From Leuconostoc falkenbergense (GTDB taxonomy: Bacteria; Bacillota; Bacilli; Lactobacillales; Lactobacillaceae): a stretch of DNA of 43,261 nt. Under the pieces are notes generated by a model. The model was not told the DNA's origin and ran no database searches. It saw nothing but the letters and a program-made list of their open reading frames with translations. The translations under genes were made by a program, and so were the position numbers. Where the stretch lies: contig NZ_BMBS01000015.1 of NCBI RefSeq assembly GCF_014634805.1, forward strand, positions 1 to 43,261, written 5' to 3'. Below are positions 16,864 to 24,979 of the stretch, piece after piece; position 1 is the first letter of the stretch, and each line of letters starts with the position of its first letter.

Positions 16864-17733
16864 TTAAATATCCTCGTCTTCCTCATCATCATCGATGGTC
16901 GATGTTGTCCCTGACGGAACCGCTTGTCGATTAGTACTGATAGCCATGTCCAACTTGTAGAAAATCATTGCGAAAATCAACGAAACAACTGTGACTGAGA
17001 CTAAATTCAAATGCAATGAAGCAGCAAAAGTAAAGCCAACAAAGAACGGAATAAAATCAAGTGGGCTATCAACAATTTGCTTTAACAAGATTGCAATTCC
17101 CACACAAGGTAGTAGTGCACCAACAGTGAATAACGTTTTCATTGGAATGCCGTCCATTGGTAGTGCTGTTTTAAGCGCAGTAACGGCACTTGATCCAAAA
17201 TGTGTCATCAATAGTGTTGGAATGAATGAAAAGATAAAGTGAGAAATCCAAGGATAACCCCAATCCACCGCATAAAGCTTTTTGAAATCACCCTTTTCAA
17301 CTGCTCGCCAACCAATATGCTGCCAAACCAAGTTCATTGTTGCTGTACCGTAGAACAAAACAGTTCCAACAGTTCCAACAGTTCCAACCAATGTACCCAT
17401 CGACTTGGCTAAATCAGCCGCGTTTGTCGAAGTAGCCGCCAAACCTTGCGAGTGAATTGCCACCATTGCCAGTGGAATACCAATATACGAGACCGCTCGC
17501 AAATCAGCAGACACCGTACCACCCGGTGTCACCAAAGCGATATATACTAATTGCATTGCCACACCTGCGGCGATACCAGTTTTCAAGTCACCTAACACAA
17601 GTCCACAGACTAAACCACCTACTAAAGGACGACCTAATGTATAGTTTCCGATAGTTGAGCCAGCCATACCAGGCATTGACGATAAACTAGCGAAAATGCC
17701 CAGAATACTTGCTTGTATCCAACTAATTGTCAT
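16864..17733 (-). CDS. Mannose-family PTS component IIC
   Basis: Membrane component IIC, 289 residues, with a typical start (SWIQASILGIFASLSSMPG) and glycine-rich helices. The C-terminus is strikingly acidic (STIDDDEEDEDI), echoed by the acidic tail of IIA in the same operon. Positions 17360-17388 hold a 9-bp unit repeated three times, encoding GTVGTVGTV in a helix; it stays in frame but is slippage-prone. GGAGTTAGGAAT precedes the ATG. The gene lies 24 bp after IIB. Confidence 0.92.
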   Translation of the reverse strand: MTISWIQASILGIFASLSSMPGMAGSTIGNYTLGRPLVGGLVCGLVLGDLKTGIAAGVAMQLVYIALVTPGGTVSADLRAVSYIGIPLAMVAIHSQGLAATSTNAADLAKSMGTLVGTVGTVGTVLFYGTATMNLVWQHIGWRAVEKGDFKKLYAVDWGYPWISHFIFSFIPTLLMTHFGSSAVTALKTALPMDGIPMKTLFTVGALLPCVGIAILLKQIVDSPLDFIPFFVGFTFAASLHLNLVSVTVVSLIFAMIFYKLDMAISTNRQAVPSGTTSTIDDDEEDEDI

Positions 17734-17757
17734 ATTCCTAACTCCTTTGATGTTAGT

Positions 17758-18253
17758 TTACAAATTGAATTTCCCTTTGAAATCGTTCCAGTAACCGATT
17801 GACACATCGGGCAAAAGCTGGAATTTGACTTGGTAACCCTGTGTCTGAATGGCATCAAGTGCCTTAGCTTCAGCGGGTGTAATCGACTGATTATTTCCTA
17901 GTTTAACGGCGTCAGGTCTATCGTTGGCTGGCCCGACAATCACCTTATCGACACTACTTGGCACAAAACCATAATCTACCGAAAATTGTTTTCATATCTT
18001 GAGGTGTTTTTGTAATCAAGAAATATCGGCGGTCTGAGTCAAGCACTTGCTGTGCTTTTTCCTTAAAATGTGCCAATGTCCAAACAAACGTCTTCTTTTC
18101 AGAGGCACTTTTGAAGGCATCCTTCAAGACTGGGTTATTTGCTGCAGCGTCGTTAACGGCAATCAAACCATCACAAGGATATTCTTTAGCCCAACGTGTC
18201 ACTGTTTGACCATGAATAATGCGGTCATCAATTCTTACAAATGAAATACTCAT
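17758..18253 (-). pseudogene. Mannose-family PTS component IIB, frameshifted
   Basis: Cytoplasmic phosphocarrier IIB, about 165 codons, family-normal length when the halves are joined. The phospho-acceptor histidine H14 is in RIDDRIIHGQTVTRW. Reading is correct to DMKTIF near 17980, then shifts; the correct continuation, VDYGFVPSSVDKVIVGPAND, follows in another frame to the stop at 17758. A 2-base loss (TTCTCGG to TTCGG is a natural guess) restores IFSVDYG. Loss of the second half removes much of the domain, so sugar phosphorylation by this PTS should fail unless another IIB substitutes. Confidence 0.88.
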
Positions 18254-18267
18254 AATTGTTCTTCCTT

Positions 18268-18696
18268 TCAAATTTCATCATCGTCATCATCTGCTGATAA
18301 CTCAAATTTTTTTACAGCTGTGGTAGCTTCAGTCAAGACAGCTTGTGTCAAATTATCTGGATCAAGGCTGTCTTTTAAGATGGCTGCATTTAACGCCATC
18401 GGGAAATTCATGCCGCCAAGAATCGTTGTCTTTGACAATTGACCACTTTGGTGAATAATGTTGATTGCAGTTGTTAAAGGACTCCCGCCAATAATATCGC
18501 CAAGTACGATCAAATTTGCGTCAGGCTCCAATTCTGATAAAAGTGCTTTAAACCGCTCTTCAAATTTTGCCGTGTCTTCACCAGAATGCATCCCCACTGC
18601 CTTCACCGTTTTTATTTCATCGCCAATAAACATACTAAGAGCATCTTTCAAGCCCTCCGAAAATCGACCATGACTCACCAAAATGAGATAATTCAT
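18268..18696 (-). CDS. Mannose-family PTS component IIA
   Basis: Cytoplasmic phosphocarrier IIA, 142 residues from ATG 18696. The phospho-accepting H9 lies in YLILVSHGRFSEG, and GDIIGGSPLTTA and GGMNFPMALNA are family motifs. The ATG at 18696 follows AGGAG; the longer in-frame extension to 18783 runs through the cre site and is rejected. The protein ends in an acidic run (SADDDDDEI). IIA is separate from IIB, as in levan/sorbose-type systems rather than the fused ManL type. First gene of the operon. Confidence 0.9.
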   Translation of the reverse strand: MNYLILVSHGRFSEGLKDALSMFIGDEIKTVKAVGMHSGEDTAKFEERFKALLSELEPDANLIVLGDIIGGSPLTTAINIIHQSGQLSKTTILGGMNFPMALNAAILKDSLDPDNLTQAVLTEATTAVKKFELSADDDDDEI

Positions 18697-18768
18697 TCTC
18701 TTTCTCCTAACTTTCATGAACACAATGAAATCATGTTTCGACATCATATCATTTTTTACAGGGTTAAA

Positions 18769-18782
18769 TGTAAGCGCTTCCA
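18769..18782 (-). promoter_or_regulatory. cre site (CcpA operator) before the PTS operon
   Basis: Minus strand TGGAAGCGCTTACA matches the catabolite-responsive-element consensus TGnnAnCGnnnnCA at every fixed position. It lies about 73 bp before the IIA start and downstream of a likely -10 (TATTAT), so carbon catabolite repression by CcpA is expected. Confidence 0.85.
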
Positions 18783-18977
18783 TAACCTAAATAATATCTT
18801 ACTCTTGCACACTAAAAAATACAATACAAAATTACAAAAGTTATCATTTTAAATAATACAATCCTGTTACTAGACCATTTTTGAATTTTTTTCTTTTTCA
18901 CATACAACATCTTTACCTATTCTTTGCAGTGCTTTTAATTCAGTGGTTTACCATTATCTTAATAATAAATATTTCAG

Positions 18978-20597
18978 ATGAAGATTATGATCACAACACG
19001 TTTTTCCAAAATTTCAGCAACTGTTGCTGGATTAGTGGCAGCCATTTTTGTTGGTGTCGCCAATGTAAGCGCAGACAATAAAACTGAATATAATGTGCCA
19101 ATTTCTACCATTCACCCCATTCAAGCGGCAGTTGGTAAAGCCCAAATTGCTTCGAAAATATCAACTTACGTTGAAAATGGTGCCTTAACTAAAAATTATT
19201 ACAATGATTTTAATGATGATAATGGTTATACCAATGGCCTTTACTCATTGAATGGTGTTTCCCAGACAGACAAAACGACCTATAAAACTAATAGTATTCA
19301 ATCAGTTATTCCAGATGCGCAATTAACCAACGACAGTACAGCAAAAGTACCAGTTATCAAAGGCCCGGGTGGCACTTTGTACGCAACTGATGGTCATCAT
19401 GGCTCAACCACATACGAATTTATCAAACAACAGTACAATTTAGGGTTTGATACCATCAACGTGGAAGTAATTGCAGATTACAGTTCACTTTCTATGGCAG
19501 ATTTTTATAAAAAATTAATCGCCAACAATCAAGTGTTGCCTATGGCATTCAATGTCAAAACTGGTGAGTATCAGTCATTTAGCCTTGATCGACTACCAAC
19601 GCATATGTATGCTAATGAATTTGTTAACGACCCATTTCGAAGCCTTGCCTACTTTTGGCGGAAAAGTGCTATTGACAAAGATAACGTCACCGCAAACTTT
19701 GCTGAATTTTATTTAGGCATGTTTTTGACAAGTACTGGCGAATTTAAAGGCTTGTCATTTGAATCCCAAGACTATTATCTCACTGCTTTTAACAAAGGAA
19801 ATGCTATTTTGCAAAAGCTGATTAATGGTGACACCACCTACACTGCACTATTCAACAAAGTGCTCACCATACCATATGGTGTGACACCATCAATGCTTGG
19901 CATTCAATCAATTTTTGACGACACAAAAATAGCGGCACAACGCCAAAAACTAACCGATGCCCTTACTTTTTTAACCAATACACCAGCATTAGCTACTTCA
20001 AATACAACATTATTTGATCTCAATACAGAACAACTGACAAAACAAGTTGCCACTTTCAAAGCACTATCGGCTTCAGACTACACAAAAGACAGTTATCAGA
20101 AGGTCAATGATTTGATAACAAAAGCAAATGAACTCATATCTAACAATGGATCACAAACAGATTTAGATAATTTAACGTCACAAATTGAGCAAGCATTGCG
20201 CAACTTGGTCAAAGTACCAACAACTGAAATATTAGATACAACACAATTTGAGCAACAAGTAAGCCGCTTCAACAAATTAACAGCCACACAATACGATTCA
20301 ACCCACTATCAAAGCATCAAAAATGCAATCGCAGAAATACAAGCCTTGATTACAAACCATGGTACACAAAATGAGTTAAATACCAAAGTTGAATCACTAC
20401 AAGCAAAAATTGACGCACTAAAACCCGTATCATCAGTCAAAACAGCAACCAATACGTCACCAAAACATAATCACAAGCAACACCTTGAATTGCCAAGAAC
20501 TATGGTTAAACAACCAATTATCATCAGTCCTGTCATGATAGTCTTGGTATTGATGGCAAGTGTTAGTTTTAGCTATAAACGTTTTAAATTATTTTAA
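18978..20597 (+). CDS. Secreted ParB-like (ParBc_2) protein with FIVAR repeats
   Basis: A 539-residue exported protein. The signal peptide spans about residues 1-32 (VGVANVSA-D). The central domain carries VPVIKGPGGTLYATDGHHGSTT, the ParB/Srx-like nuclease signature with DGHH at 138-141. Two FIVAR-type helical repeats follow (about 344-405 and 417-480), each with a KLT/SATxYD..YQ core and a loop with NxGxQxxL. The C-terminus is LPRTM, a hydrophobic helix and KRFKLF: a sortase-like tail with the Gly of LPXTG replaced. No strong Shine-Dalgarno is seen before ATG 18978 or the ATG at 18987. Known ParB acts on DNA inside cells, so an exported version with wall-type repeats is unusual; the substrate is unknown. 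Confidence 0.75.
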   Translation: MKIMITTRFSKISATVAGLVAAIFVGVANVSADNKTEYNVPISTIHPIQAAVGKAQIASKISTYVENGALTKNYYNDFNDDNGYTNGLYSLNGVSQTDKTTYKTNSIQSVIPDAQLTNDSTAKVPVIKGPGGTLYATDGHHGSTTYEFIKQQYNLGFDTINVEVIADYSSLSMADFYKKLIANNQVLPMAFNVKTGEYQSFSLDRLPTHMYANEFVNDPFRSLAYFWRKSAIDKDNVTANFAEFYLGMFLTSTGEFKGLSFESQDYYLTAFNKGNAILQKLINGDTTYTALFNKVLTIPYGVTPSMLGIQSIFDDTKIAAQRQKLTDALTFLTNTPALATSNTTLFDLNTEQLTKQVATFKALSASDYTKDSYQKVNDLITKANELISNNGSQTDLDNLTSQIEQALRNLVKVPTTEILDTTQFEQQVSRFNKLTATQYDSTHYQSIKNAIAEIQALITNHGTQNELNTKVESLQAKIDALKPVSSVKTATNTSPKHNHKQHLELPRTMVKQPIIISPVMIVLVLMASVSFSYKRFKLF

Positions 20598-20603
20598 TAA
20601 CCA

Positions 20604-20637
20604 CAAAAAAAGAGTAAAATAATTTACTCTTTTTTAT
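20604..20637. terminator. Bidirectional intrinsic terminator
   Basis: AAAAAGAGTAAA, loop ATAA, TTTACTCTTTTTT: a near-perfect hairpin with A-run and T-run flanks between the ParB-like gene (+) and the AI-2E-family gene (-). Confidence 0.88.
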
Positions 20638-20643
20638 GTTATA

Positions 20644-21639
20644 TTAATTATTAAATTTTTGAATTCTGAAGAAATCAAGCAAGAATGTCAGAATTGGTAA
20701 ACCAATCACCAGTCCCCATACACCAAACATTTTTTCCATAATAATCAAGTTCAGCAATATGACTAAAATCGGCATATGTGTACGGTGTGACATGAAATGT
20801 GGATGTAAGAAATATGATTCAAAAAAGTGAATACAAGCAATCGCAACCAAAATAATAATAACTGTATTCCAATCTCCAATAATGAACGCTGTAATAGTCA
20901 ATGGAATCAAAGAAATAATGACACCGAACACTGGTATCAAACCCAAAATGAAAATCATGACGGTAAAGCCTAACAAGTATGGAAACTGTAAAAATGCCAA
21001 CACAACCATCATAATGGCTGTGTTAATCAAACAGATCATCAATTGTACTTCAAACAACTTTCCCAATATGATTATAAAACGGTGAACAATAATATAAAAC
21101 TCACCAAAGAATTTTTTATAAGGACTGTGCAAAAAATTCATTGACCATAACCGCAGTTGCGGATATGTCATACTAAAAATAAAACTAAATAGTAAGGCTA
21201 AAATCAATTCATACAGGACATGACCAACTTGATTGAGCTGTGTCAAACCTTGTGAAATCAACTGACTAGTATTTACTGAAGCAATATATTGATGAAAATT
21301 CTTATATATCGTTTCTAAAAACGAATTCGAATGCCAGTTAAGATTAGTTGCCAACTTGACCATACTATCAAATTGATGAATCACTGTGTTAGCGCCTCGA
21401 TCAATAGCAAACGCTATCACCCCAATAAAGACAACATAAACCAGTGCTATTGACAAAGATCGTGATAACTTTAGAAAATGAGAAACGCGTTTTCCAGCGT
21501 TCATTGCTAAATAAGCAAAAATTATCGTCAACAAGAGTAATGTCATAAACTGTTTCAAACAAGCAATCAACAAAATGATGACAAAAAGAACAAAGTACCG
21601 ATACAACGGGCGCTTTTTTAGTGATGTTAATAAATCCAT
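20644..21639 (-). CDS. AI-2E family transporter (PerM-type)
   Basis: A 331-residue polytopic membrane protein of the AI-2E exporter/PerM family. Several paired helices surround a central soluble stretch (about 115-150). FLQFPYLLGFTVMIFILGLI, IPVFGVIISLIPLTITAFI and a C-terminal MFGVWGLVIGLPILTFLLD fit the family. Members export autoinducer-2 or act as sodium/proton antiporters; the name does not prove quorum signalling. The ATG at 21639 follows GGGGGA; the in-frame TTG at 21651 lies at that site. Confidence 0.82.
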   Translation of the reverse strand: MDLLTSLKKRPLYRYFVLFVIILLIACLKQFMTLLLLTIIFAYLAMNAGKRVSHFLKLSRSLSIALVYVVFIGVIAFAIDRGANTVIHQFDSMVKLATNLNWHSNSFLETIYKNFHQYIASVNTSQLISQGLTQLNQVGHVLYELILALLFSFIFSMTYPQLRLWSMNFLHSPYKKFFGEFYIIVHRFIIILGKLFEVQLMICLINTAIMMVVLAFLQFPYLLGFTVMIFILGLIPVFGVIISLIPLTITAFIIGDWNTVIIILVAIACIHFFESYFLHPHFMSHRTHMPILVILLNLIIMEKMFGVWGLVIGLPILTFLLDFFRIQKFNN

Positions 21640-21743
21640 GAAATCCCCCAATTAATATATATGAATCTATTATATATGAAATATTGCTGTTTTATAACTG
21701 TTTTTTTAATTTTTCCCTATTTAACACAAAGGATAGTCTGATA

Positions 21744-22226
21744 TTAATTTTTTTCCTGCTCTTTTTGCTGATTTTTTAACATTTCAGATTGCATGTGCAA
21801 CGATTGGCGTAACAACTCATTCGTCGCCTCTTGTGCTTTGCGTAATTGCTTCGTTTCTTCCAATTGCGCATTGTAACCAAAGGCTTCTGACGCTTCCTTC
21901 ACTAAGAATTTGTTCACTAATTTAACAAAGAAAAATACACAGGCAGCAATCGCACATAATGTCAAAACGTTTTCAAAAACTGCCCGCAATGGATTCAGGA
22001 CTAAGTAGATATCGGCGGTATGTTGCTTGGACACCAATATAACTGAACAAAAGTAAAAGATATTTGAAGCAAGACTAATGATACTCTTAATCAAATCTGT
22101 TAAGCTACCACCGACGATAACACCAATTGATAGTTGAATAATGGCAGGTGATGTAATAAATTTTCGAAATTGATCCGCTTGTTCCGTTGCAAGATTATCT
22201 TTAATTTTGATTCTAATTTTACCCAT
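21744..22226 (-). CDS. Divergent MscL-like mechanosensitive channel protein
   Basis: A 160-residue protein resembling MscL: an amphipathic N-terminus (KDNLATEQADQFRKFITS), TM1 with the glycine pattern IIQLSIGVIVGGSLTDLIKS, a shortened loop, TM2 (ENVLTLCAIAACVFFFVKL) and the NKFLVKE junction. Beyond TM2 lies an unusually long helical, Gln/Glu/Lys-rich tail of about 45 residues (LEETKQLRKAQEATNELLRQ). MscL proteins release solutes on hypo-osmotic shock. The similarity is by eye and the pore-lining residues are not all conserved. Confidence 0.6.
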   Translation of the reverse strand: MGKIRIKIKDNLATEQADQFRKFITSPAIIQLSIGVIVGGSLTDLIKSIISLASNIFYFCSVILVSKQHTADIYLVLNPLRAVFENVLTLCAIAACVFFFVKLVNKFLVKEASEAFGYNAQLEETKQLRKAQEATNELLRQSLHMQSEMLKNQQKEQEKN

Positions 22227-22315
22227 GACATCCCCTTAAACGTTTTGAGTTAACATTTTTTCATTACTAATTGCTATTATTCCATGATATCTTGCTTTTT
22301 TCAACTGCCTTAATC

Positions 22316-22343
22316 AACAAAAAACGTTACTCTCGTAACGTCA
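22316..22343 (-). terminator. Intrinsic terminator of the zinc transporter operon
   Basis: Minus strand ACGTTAC, loop GAGA, GTAACGT, then a run of T. It follows the permease stop at 22366 by about 25 bp. Confidence 0.88.
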
Positions 22344-22365
22344 TTTAATATCAAGTTTCTATTTT

Positions 22366-23154
22366 TCAAGATATCTTGGCAATCATCAAACTGACACCAT
22401 AAATCACACCCTCAATGACGGTGATAAAGAAACTTACTGGCCAATTTGTGATGTAACTTAAATACAGTCCCATCCATGTACCAAACAGTGCAAAAATAAG
22501 GGATAACCCAATCATACTATGCACTGAAGTGGTTAAAAATTTAGCCGATGAAGCTGGAATTGTTAACAACGAAAAGATTAACAGAGAGCCAACAATTTGC
22601 GCCGTGACACTGACCGTACAGGCAACTAACATCAAAAAAATGAGGGAAATCCAAACCGCATATTTTGAATTATAGCCAGACCCAGCTGGATCGAAAGTAA
22701 TGTATTTCAACTTGCGAAATAGCAAAACTGAAATAACACCTATAATCGCAATTAATATTAACAACTCAGTTAGATTGTCACGACTAATACCAACAATACT
22801 GCCAAATAGAATGCTCGTCGCATAGCTTGATTGTTTATCAGACAATGATAGAAATAAAACACCTAGCCCTATAAAAATTGCCGAAAAAACACTAACCGAA
22901 GATTCACGCTGACTGATTTTTCGCCCCGCTAAGGAAACAAAAACTGAACTTGTCATCGTAAAAATTAGCATACCAGTTATTGGTGAAAGCCCGGCAAAGA
23001 TAGCAAAGCTCGCCCCTGAAAAACTAATCTCGGATAAAGTATGTGTATAAAAAGCAGTTTTACGGGCAACGACAAACACGCCCATCACCGCACAAATCAG
23101 ACTGATAAAGAAACTAGCAATAAAAGCATATTGCATGAAAGCATATTCAAACAT
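22366..23154 (-). CDS. Zinc-type ABC transporter permease (ABC-3 family)
   Basis: Permease of the ZnuB/AdcB (ABC-3) family, about 262 residues with eight or nine helices. Family features include ARKTAFYTHTLSEISFSGAS near residue 30 and the C-terminal SLLIFSLLTIPASSAK. The ATG at 23154 overlaps the ATPase stop with AAAGG at suitable spacing; an in-frame TTG two codons earlier is less likely. The operon is controlled by the palindrome-bearing promoter at 24886-24914. Confidence 0.88.
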   Translation of the reverse strand: MFEYAFMQYAFIASFFISLICAVMGVFVVARKTAFYTHTLSEISFSGASFAIFAGLSPITGMLIFTMTSSVFVSLAGRKISQRESSVSVFSAIFIGLGVLFLSLSDKQSSYATSILFGSIVGISRDNLTELLILIAIIGVISVLLFRKLKYITFDPAGSGYNSKYAVWISLIFLMLVACTVSVTAQIVGSLLIFSLLTIPASSAKFLTTSVHSMIGLSLIFALFGTWMGLYLSYITNWPVSFFITVIEGVIYGVSLMIAKIS

Positions 23155-23830
23155 TGGCAATTCCTTTCTCTAATTCTGCTTTTCTGATGACACCCTTGTG
23201 GTTTTGAATATGCAGTTCAACGTCAGCAAACATGGCAACAAGCTCTGGATCATGCGTGATAAAAACCACTCCTATATCTGCACTGACGCTTATTTCTTTA
23301 ATTAAACGTAACAACTCAATTCGTGAATCACGGTCTAAATTAGAAGTGCTTTCATCCAAAATCAATAACTGAGGTTCTGCCATCAAAGCCTGAGCAAGGT
23401 ACGCACGTTGTTTCTCACCACCAGATGTTTTGCCCATTGGTTGTTTCAAAATTTGGTTTAAATTCGTCCATTCAGCCACTTGGGCACGTAATGCTTTTTC
23501 AGAACGTGACAACCAAGGACTTAAGCGATGTGTCAAGTTCAGTGTCATAAAATTTTCAACACTCAGCGGATAAGCATCATCAATCTCTCTAAATTGTGGA
23601 ATAACTTGAATGGCATCAAATGAAACACTAAAATCAACGTGTTTCGATATCTTTTTAACTTGTTTTGATTCCCCCAGCAAAGTATTTAGCAAAGTGGTTT
23701 TCCCGACGCCATTATCCCCAGTGATACATAATATTTCACCAGTGAACACCTCAAAAGACAATGATTTAATCAATGTTTTATTGGGTACACTAACGTCTAA
23801 ATTTTTAACACTTAAAATTTTTTCAACCAT
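23147..23830 (-). CDS. Zinc-type ABC transporter ATP-binding protein
   Basis: Nucleotide-binding subunit, 227 residues: Walker A GDNGVGKTTL, signature TSGGEKQR, Walker B LLILDESTSNLD, switch His VFITHDP. The pattern and the ABC-3 permease partner place it in the ZnuC/AdcC/MntB group. The start at 23830 follows the binding-protein stop by four bases, and its end overlaps the permease start, so the three genes form one transcript. Confidence 0.9.
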   Translation of the reverse strand: MVEKILSVKNLDVSVPNKTLIKSLSFEVFTGEILCITGDNGVGKTTLLNTLLGESKQVKKISKHVDFSVSFDAIQVIPQFREIDDAYPLSVENFMTLNLTHRLSPWLSRSEKALRAQVAEWTNLNQILKQPMGKTSGGEKQRAYLAQALMAEPQLLILDESTSNLDRDSRIELLRLIKEISVSADIGVVFITHDPELVAMFADVELHIQNHKGVIRKAELEKGIANV

Positions 23831-23834
23831 TTGC

Positions 23835-24741
23835 CTATTTTTCTGATTTTTGAATGTCTGCCAATTGCTGATATTGGGCTAACATCCATTGACTATAAGT
23901 CTTCCCTTTGGGCATTGTCTCAGTTACTTTTAACACTGGTACAGAATATTGCTTTGCCAATTTAACTAATTCTGTGACCGTCTTGTCGCTTGCTTGGGTA
24001 TTTTGAACAAAAAAGGTAATTCGACGATTTTTGATATCATCTTGCATCGCTTTAATATCCTTCGGTGATGGATCTGTGCCATCTTCGACTGACTTAGCAA
24101 AATGAGTATTATTTTCGGTATAGCCTAGTTCTGCAAGTGCATAATCGAAAACAGGTTCGCTCACATCAACTTTTTTATTATCTGAATTAGCTTTTAATGC
24201 ATCAATTTTTGTTGTAATTGGTTTGAGTGAGGAGATGTACTTTTTGGCATTTGCTTTGAATTGCGCCTCATGTTTTGGATCAATTTTGGCGAACTTATTT
24301 GACAGATAAGTCACTAATTTTGGCATTGTTTGACTTTGATACCATAAGTGCGGATTATCGCCATTTTTTTTTGTTTAAGACATCTTCACCAACGCGAACG
24401 GAAGTGATTTTGTCATTTTTTGCTAACTTTGCCATCCATGAATCATAACCAATGCCATTGTAAACAACAAAATCAGCATTGGCAACTTCTTTTGCTACTT
24501 TGGCGCTTGGTTCATAATCATGAGGATCCACGTTGGGATTTGTAATGACTGATGTTACTGAACCATATTTGCCCAGTACTGCTTTGGCAGCTTCACCGTA
24601 AAAATCAACTGAAGAAACAACTTTTATTTTGTCATCTTGATGACTACTTTTTGCCTGCTTTGTCTGTTGACCCCACACAATGACAAGGATTACTGCCAAA
24701 ATGGCAACAATAATTGCGCCAATGGTAACACGTCGTTTCAT
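23835..24741 (-). pseudogene. ZnuA/AdcA-like metal-binding protein, +1 in A-run
   Basis: Cluster A-1 solute-binding protein, about 300 codons. The metal site region DPHDYEPSAK (first His), NPHLWYQ (second His) and SEPVFDYALAELGY are present. In the sense strand a run of nine A at 24364-24372 shifts the frame after DVLNKK; with eight A the protein reads straight through NGDNPHLWYQ. The N-terminus (MKRRVTIGAIIVAILAVILV) is an uncleaved-looking anchor with no lipobox Cys. The change may be a sequencing error, a real mutation or reversible slippage. Zinc is favoured over manganese because of the neighbouring Zur-like regulator, but the Glu-containing third site is compatible with Mn. Confidence 0.88.
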
Positions 24742-24885
24742 TATTTTTTACCCATCTTTCAAAATATTCTATTGTCTACAAATTTTACATTTCCGCATTA
24801 GCAGAACGATTATATGTTAATATTTCAAGCAACAACCATTCTCCGGACAAACGATTGATTGTTCAAAAATACTAGCACGTTTACA

Positions 24886-24914
24886 ATTATAGTAATGATT
24901 ACTATTTAAGTCAA
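24886..24914 (-). promoter_or_regulatory. Consensus promoter of the zinc transporter operon
   Basis: Minus strand TTGACT (24909-24914), 17-bp spacer, perfect TATAAT (24886-24891), about 145 bp upstream of the binding-protein ATG. The Fur-type palindrome at 24890-24904 occupies the spacer and the edge of the -10, and the larger palindrome at 24913-24939 abuts the -35, so repressor binding would block RNA polymerase. Confidence 0.88.
24890..24904. promoter_or_regulatory. Fur/Zur-type operator, proximal box
   Basis: TAGTAAT-G-ATTACTA, a perfect 7-1-7 inverted repeat as used by Fur-family repressors (Zur and PerR boxes have the same architecture). It lies in the spacer of the transporter promoter. 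Its centre is 29 bp from the distal box, so the boxes lie on roughly similar helix faces. Confidence 0.82.
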
Positions 24915-24939
24915 TAAAAAGTAATCATTACTTTTTATT
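24913..24939. promoter_or_regulatory. Fur/Zur-type operator, distal box (27-bp perfect palindrome)
   Basis: A perfect 27-bp palindrome centred on C24926, with the core AAAGTAAT-C-ATTACTTT. It shares the AGTAATnATTACT core with the proximal box. It is followed by T-rich sequence, but the separate zur terminator lies further upstream, so an operator is the better reading. Confidence 0.8.
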
Positions 24940-24946
24940 TTGGGCA

Positions 24947-24976
24947 CAAAAAAAACAACTACACTGTGGTAGCTGC
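24947..24976 (-). terminator. Intrinsic terminator of the Fur-family regulator gene
   Basis: Minus strand CAGCTAC, loop CACAGT, GTAGTTG (one G-T pair), then a run of T. It directly follows the stop of the regulator gene at 24980. Confidence 0.78.
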
Positions 24977-24979
24977 CTT

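Noticed and set aside
24913-24939. The 27-bp palindrome as the terminator of the Fur-family gene.
   Set aside because: A separate hairpin with a T-run (24947-24976) already follows that gene, and the palindrome shares its core with the promoter box at 24890-24904.
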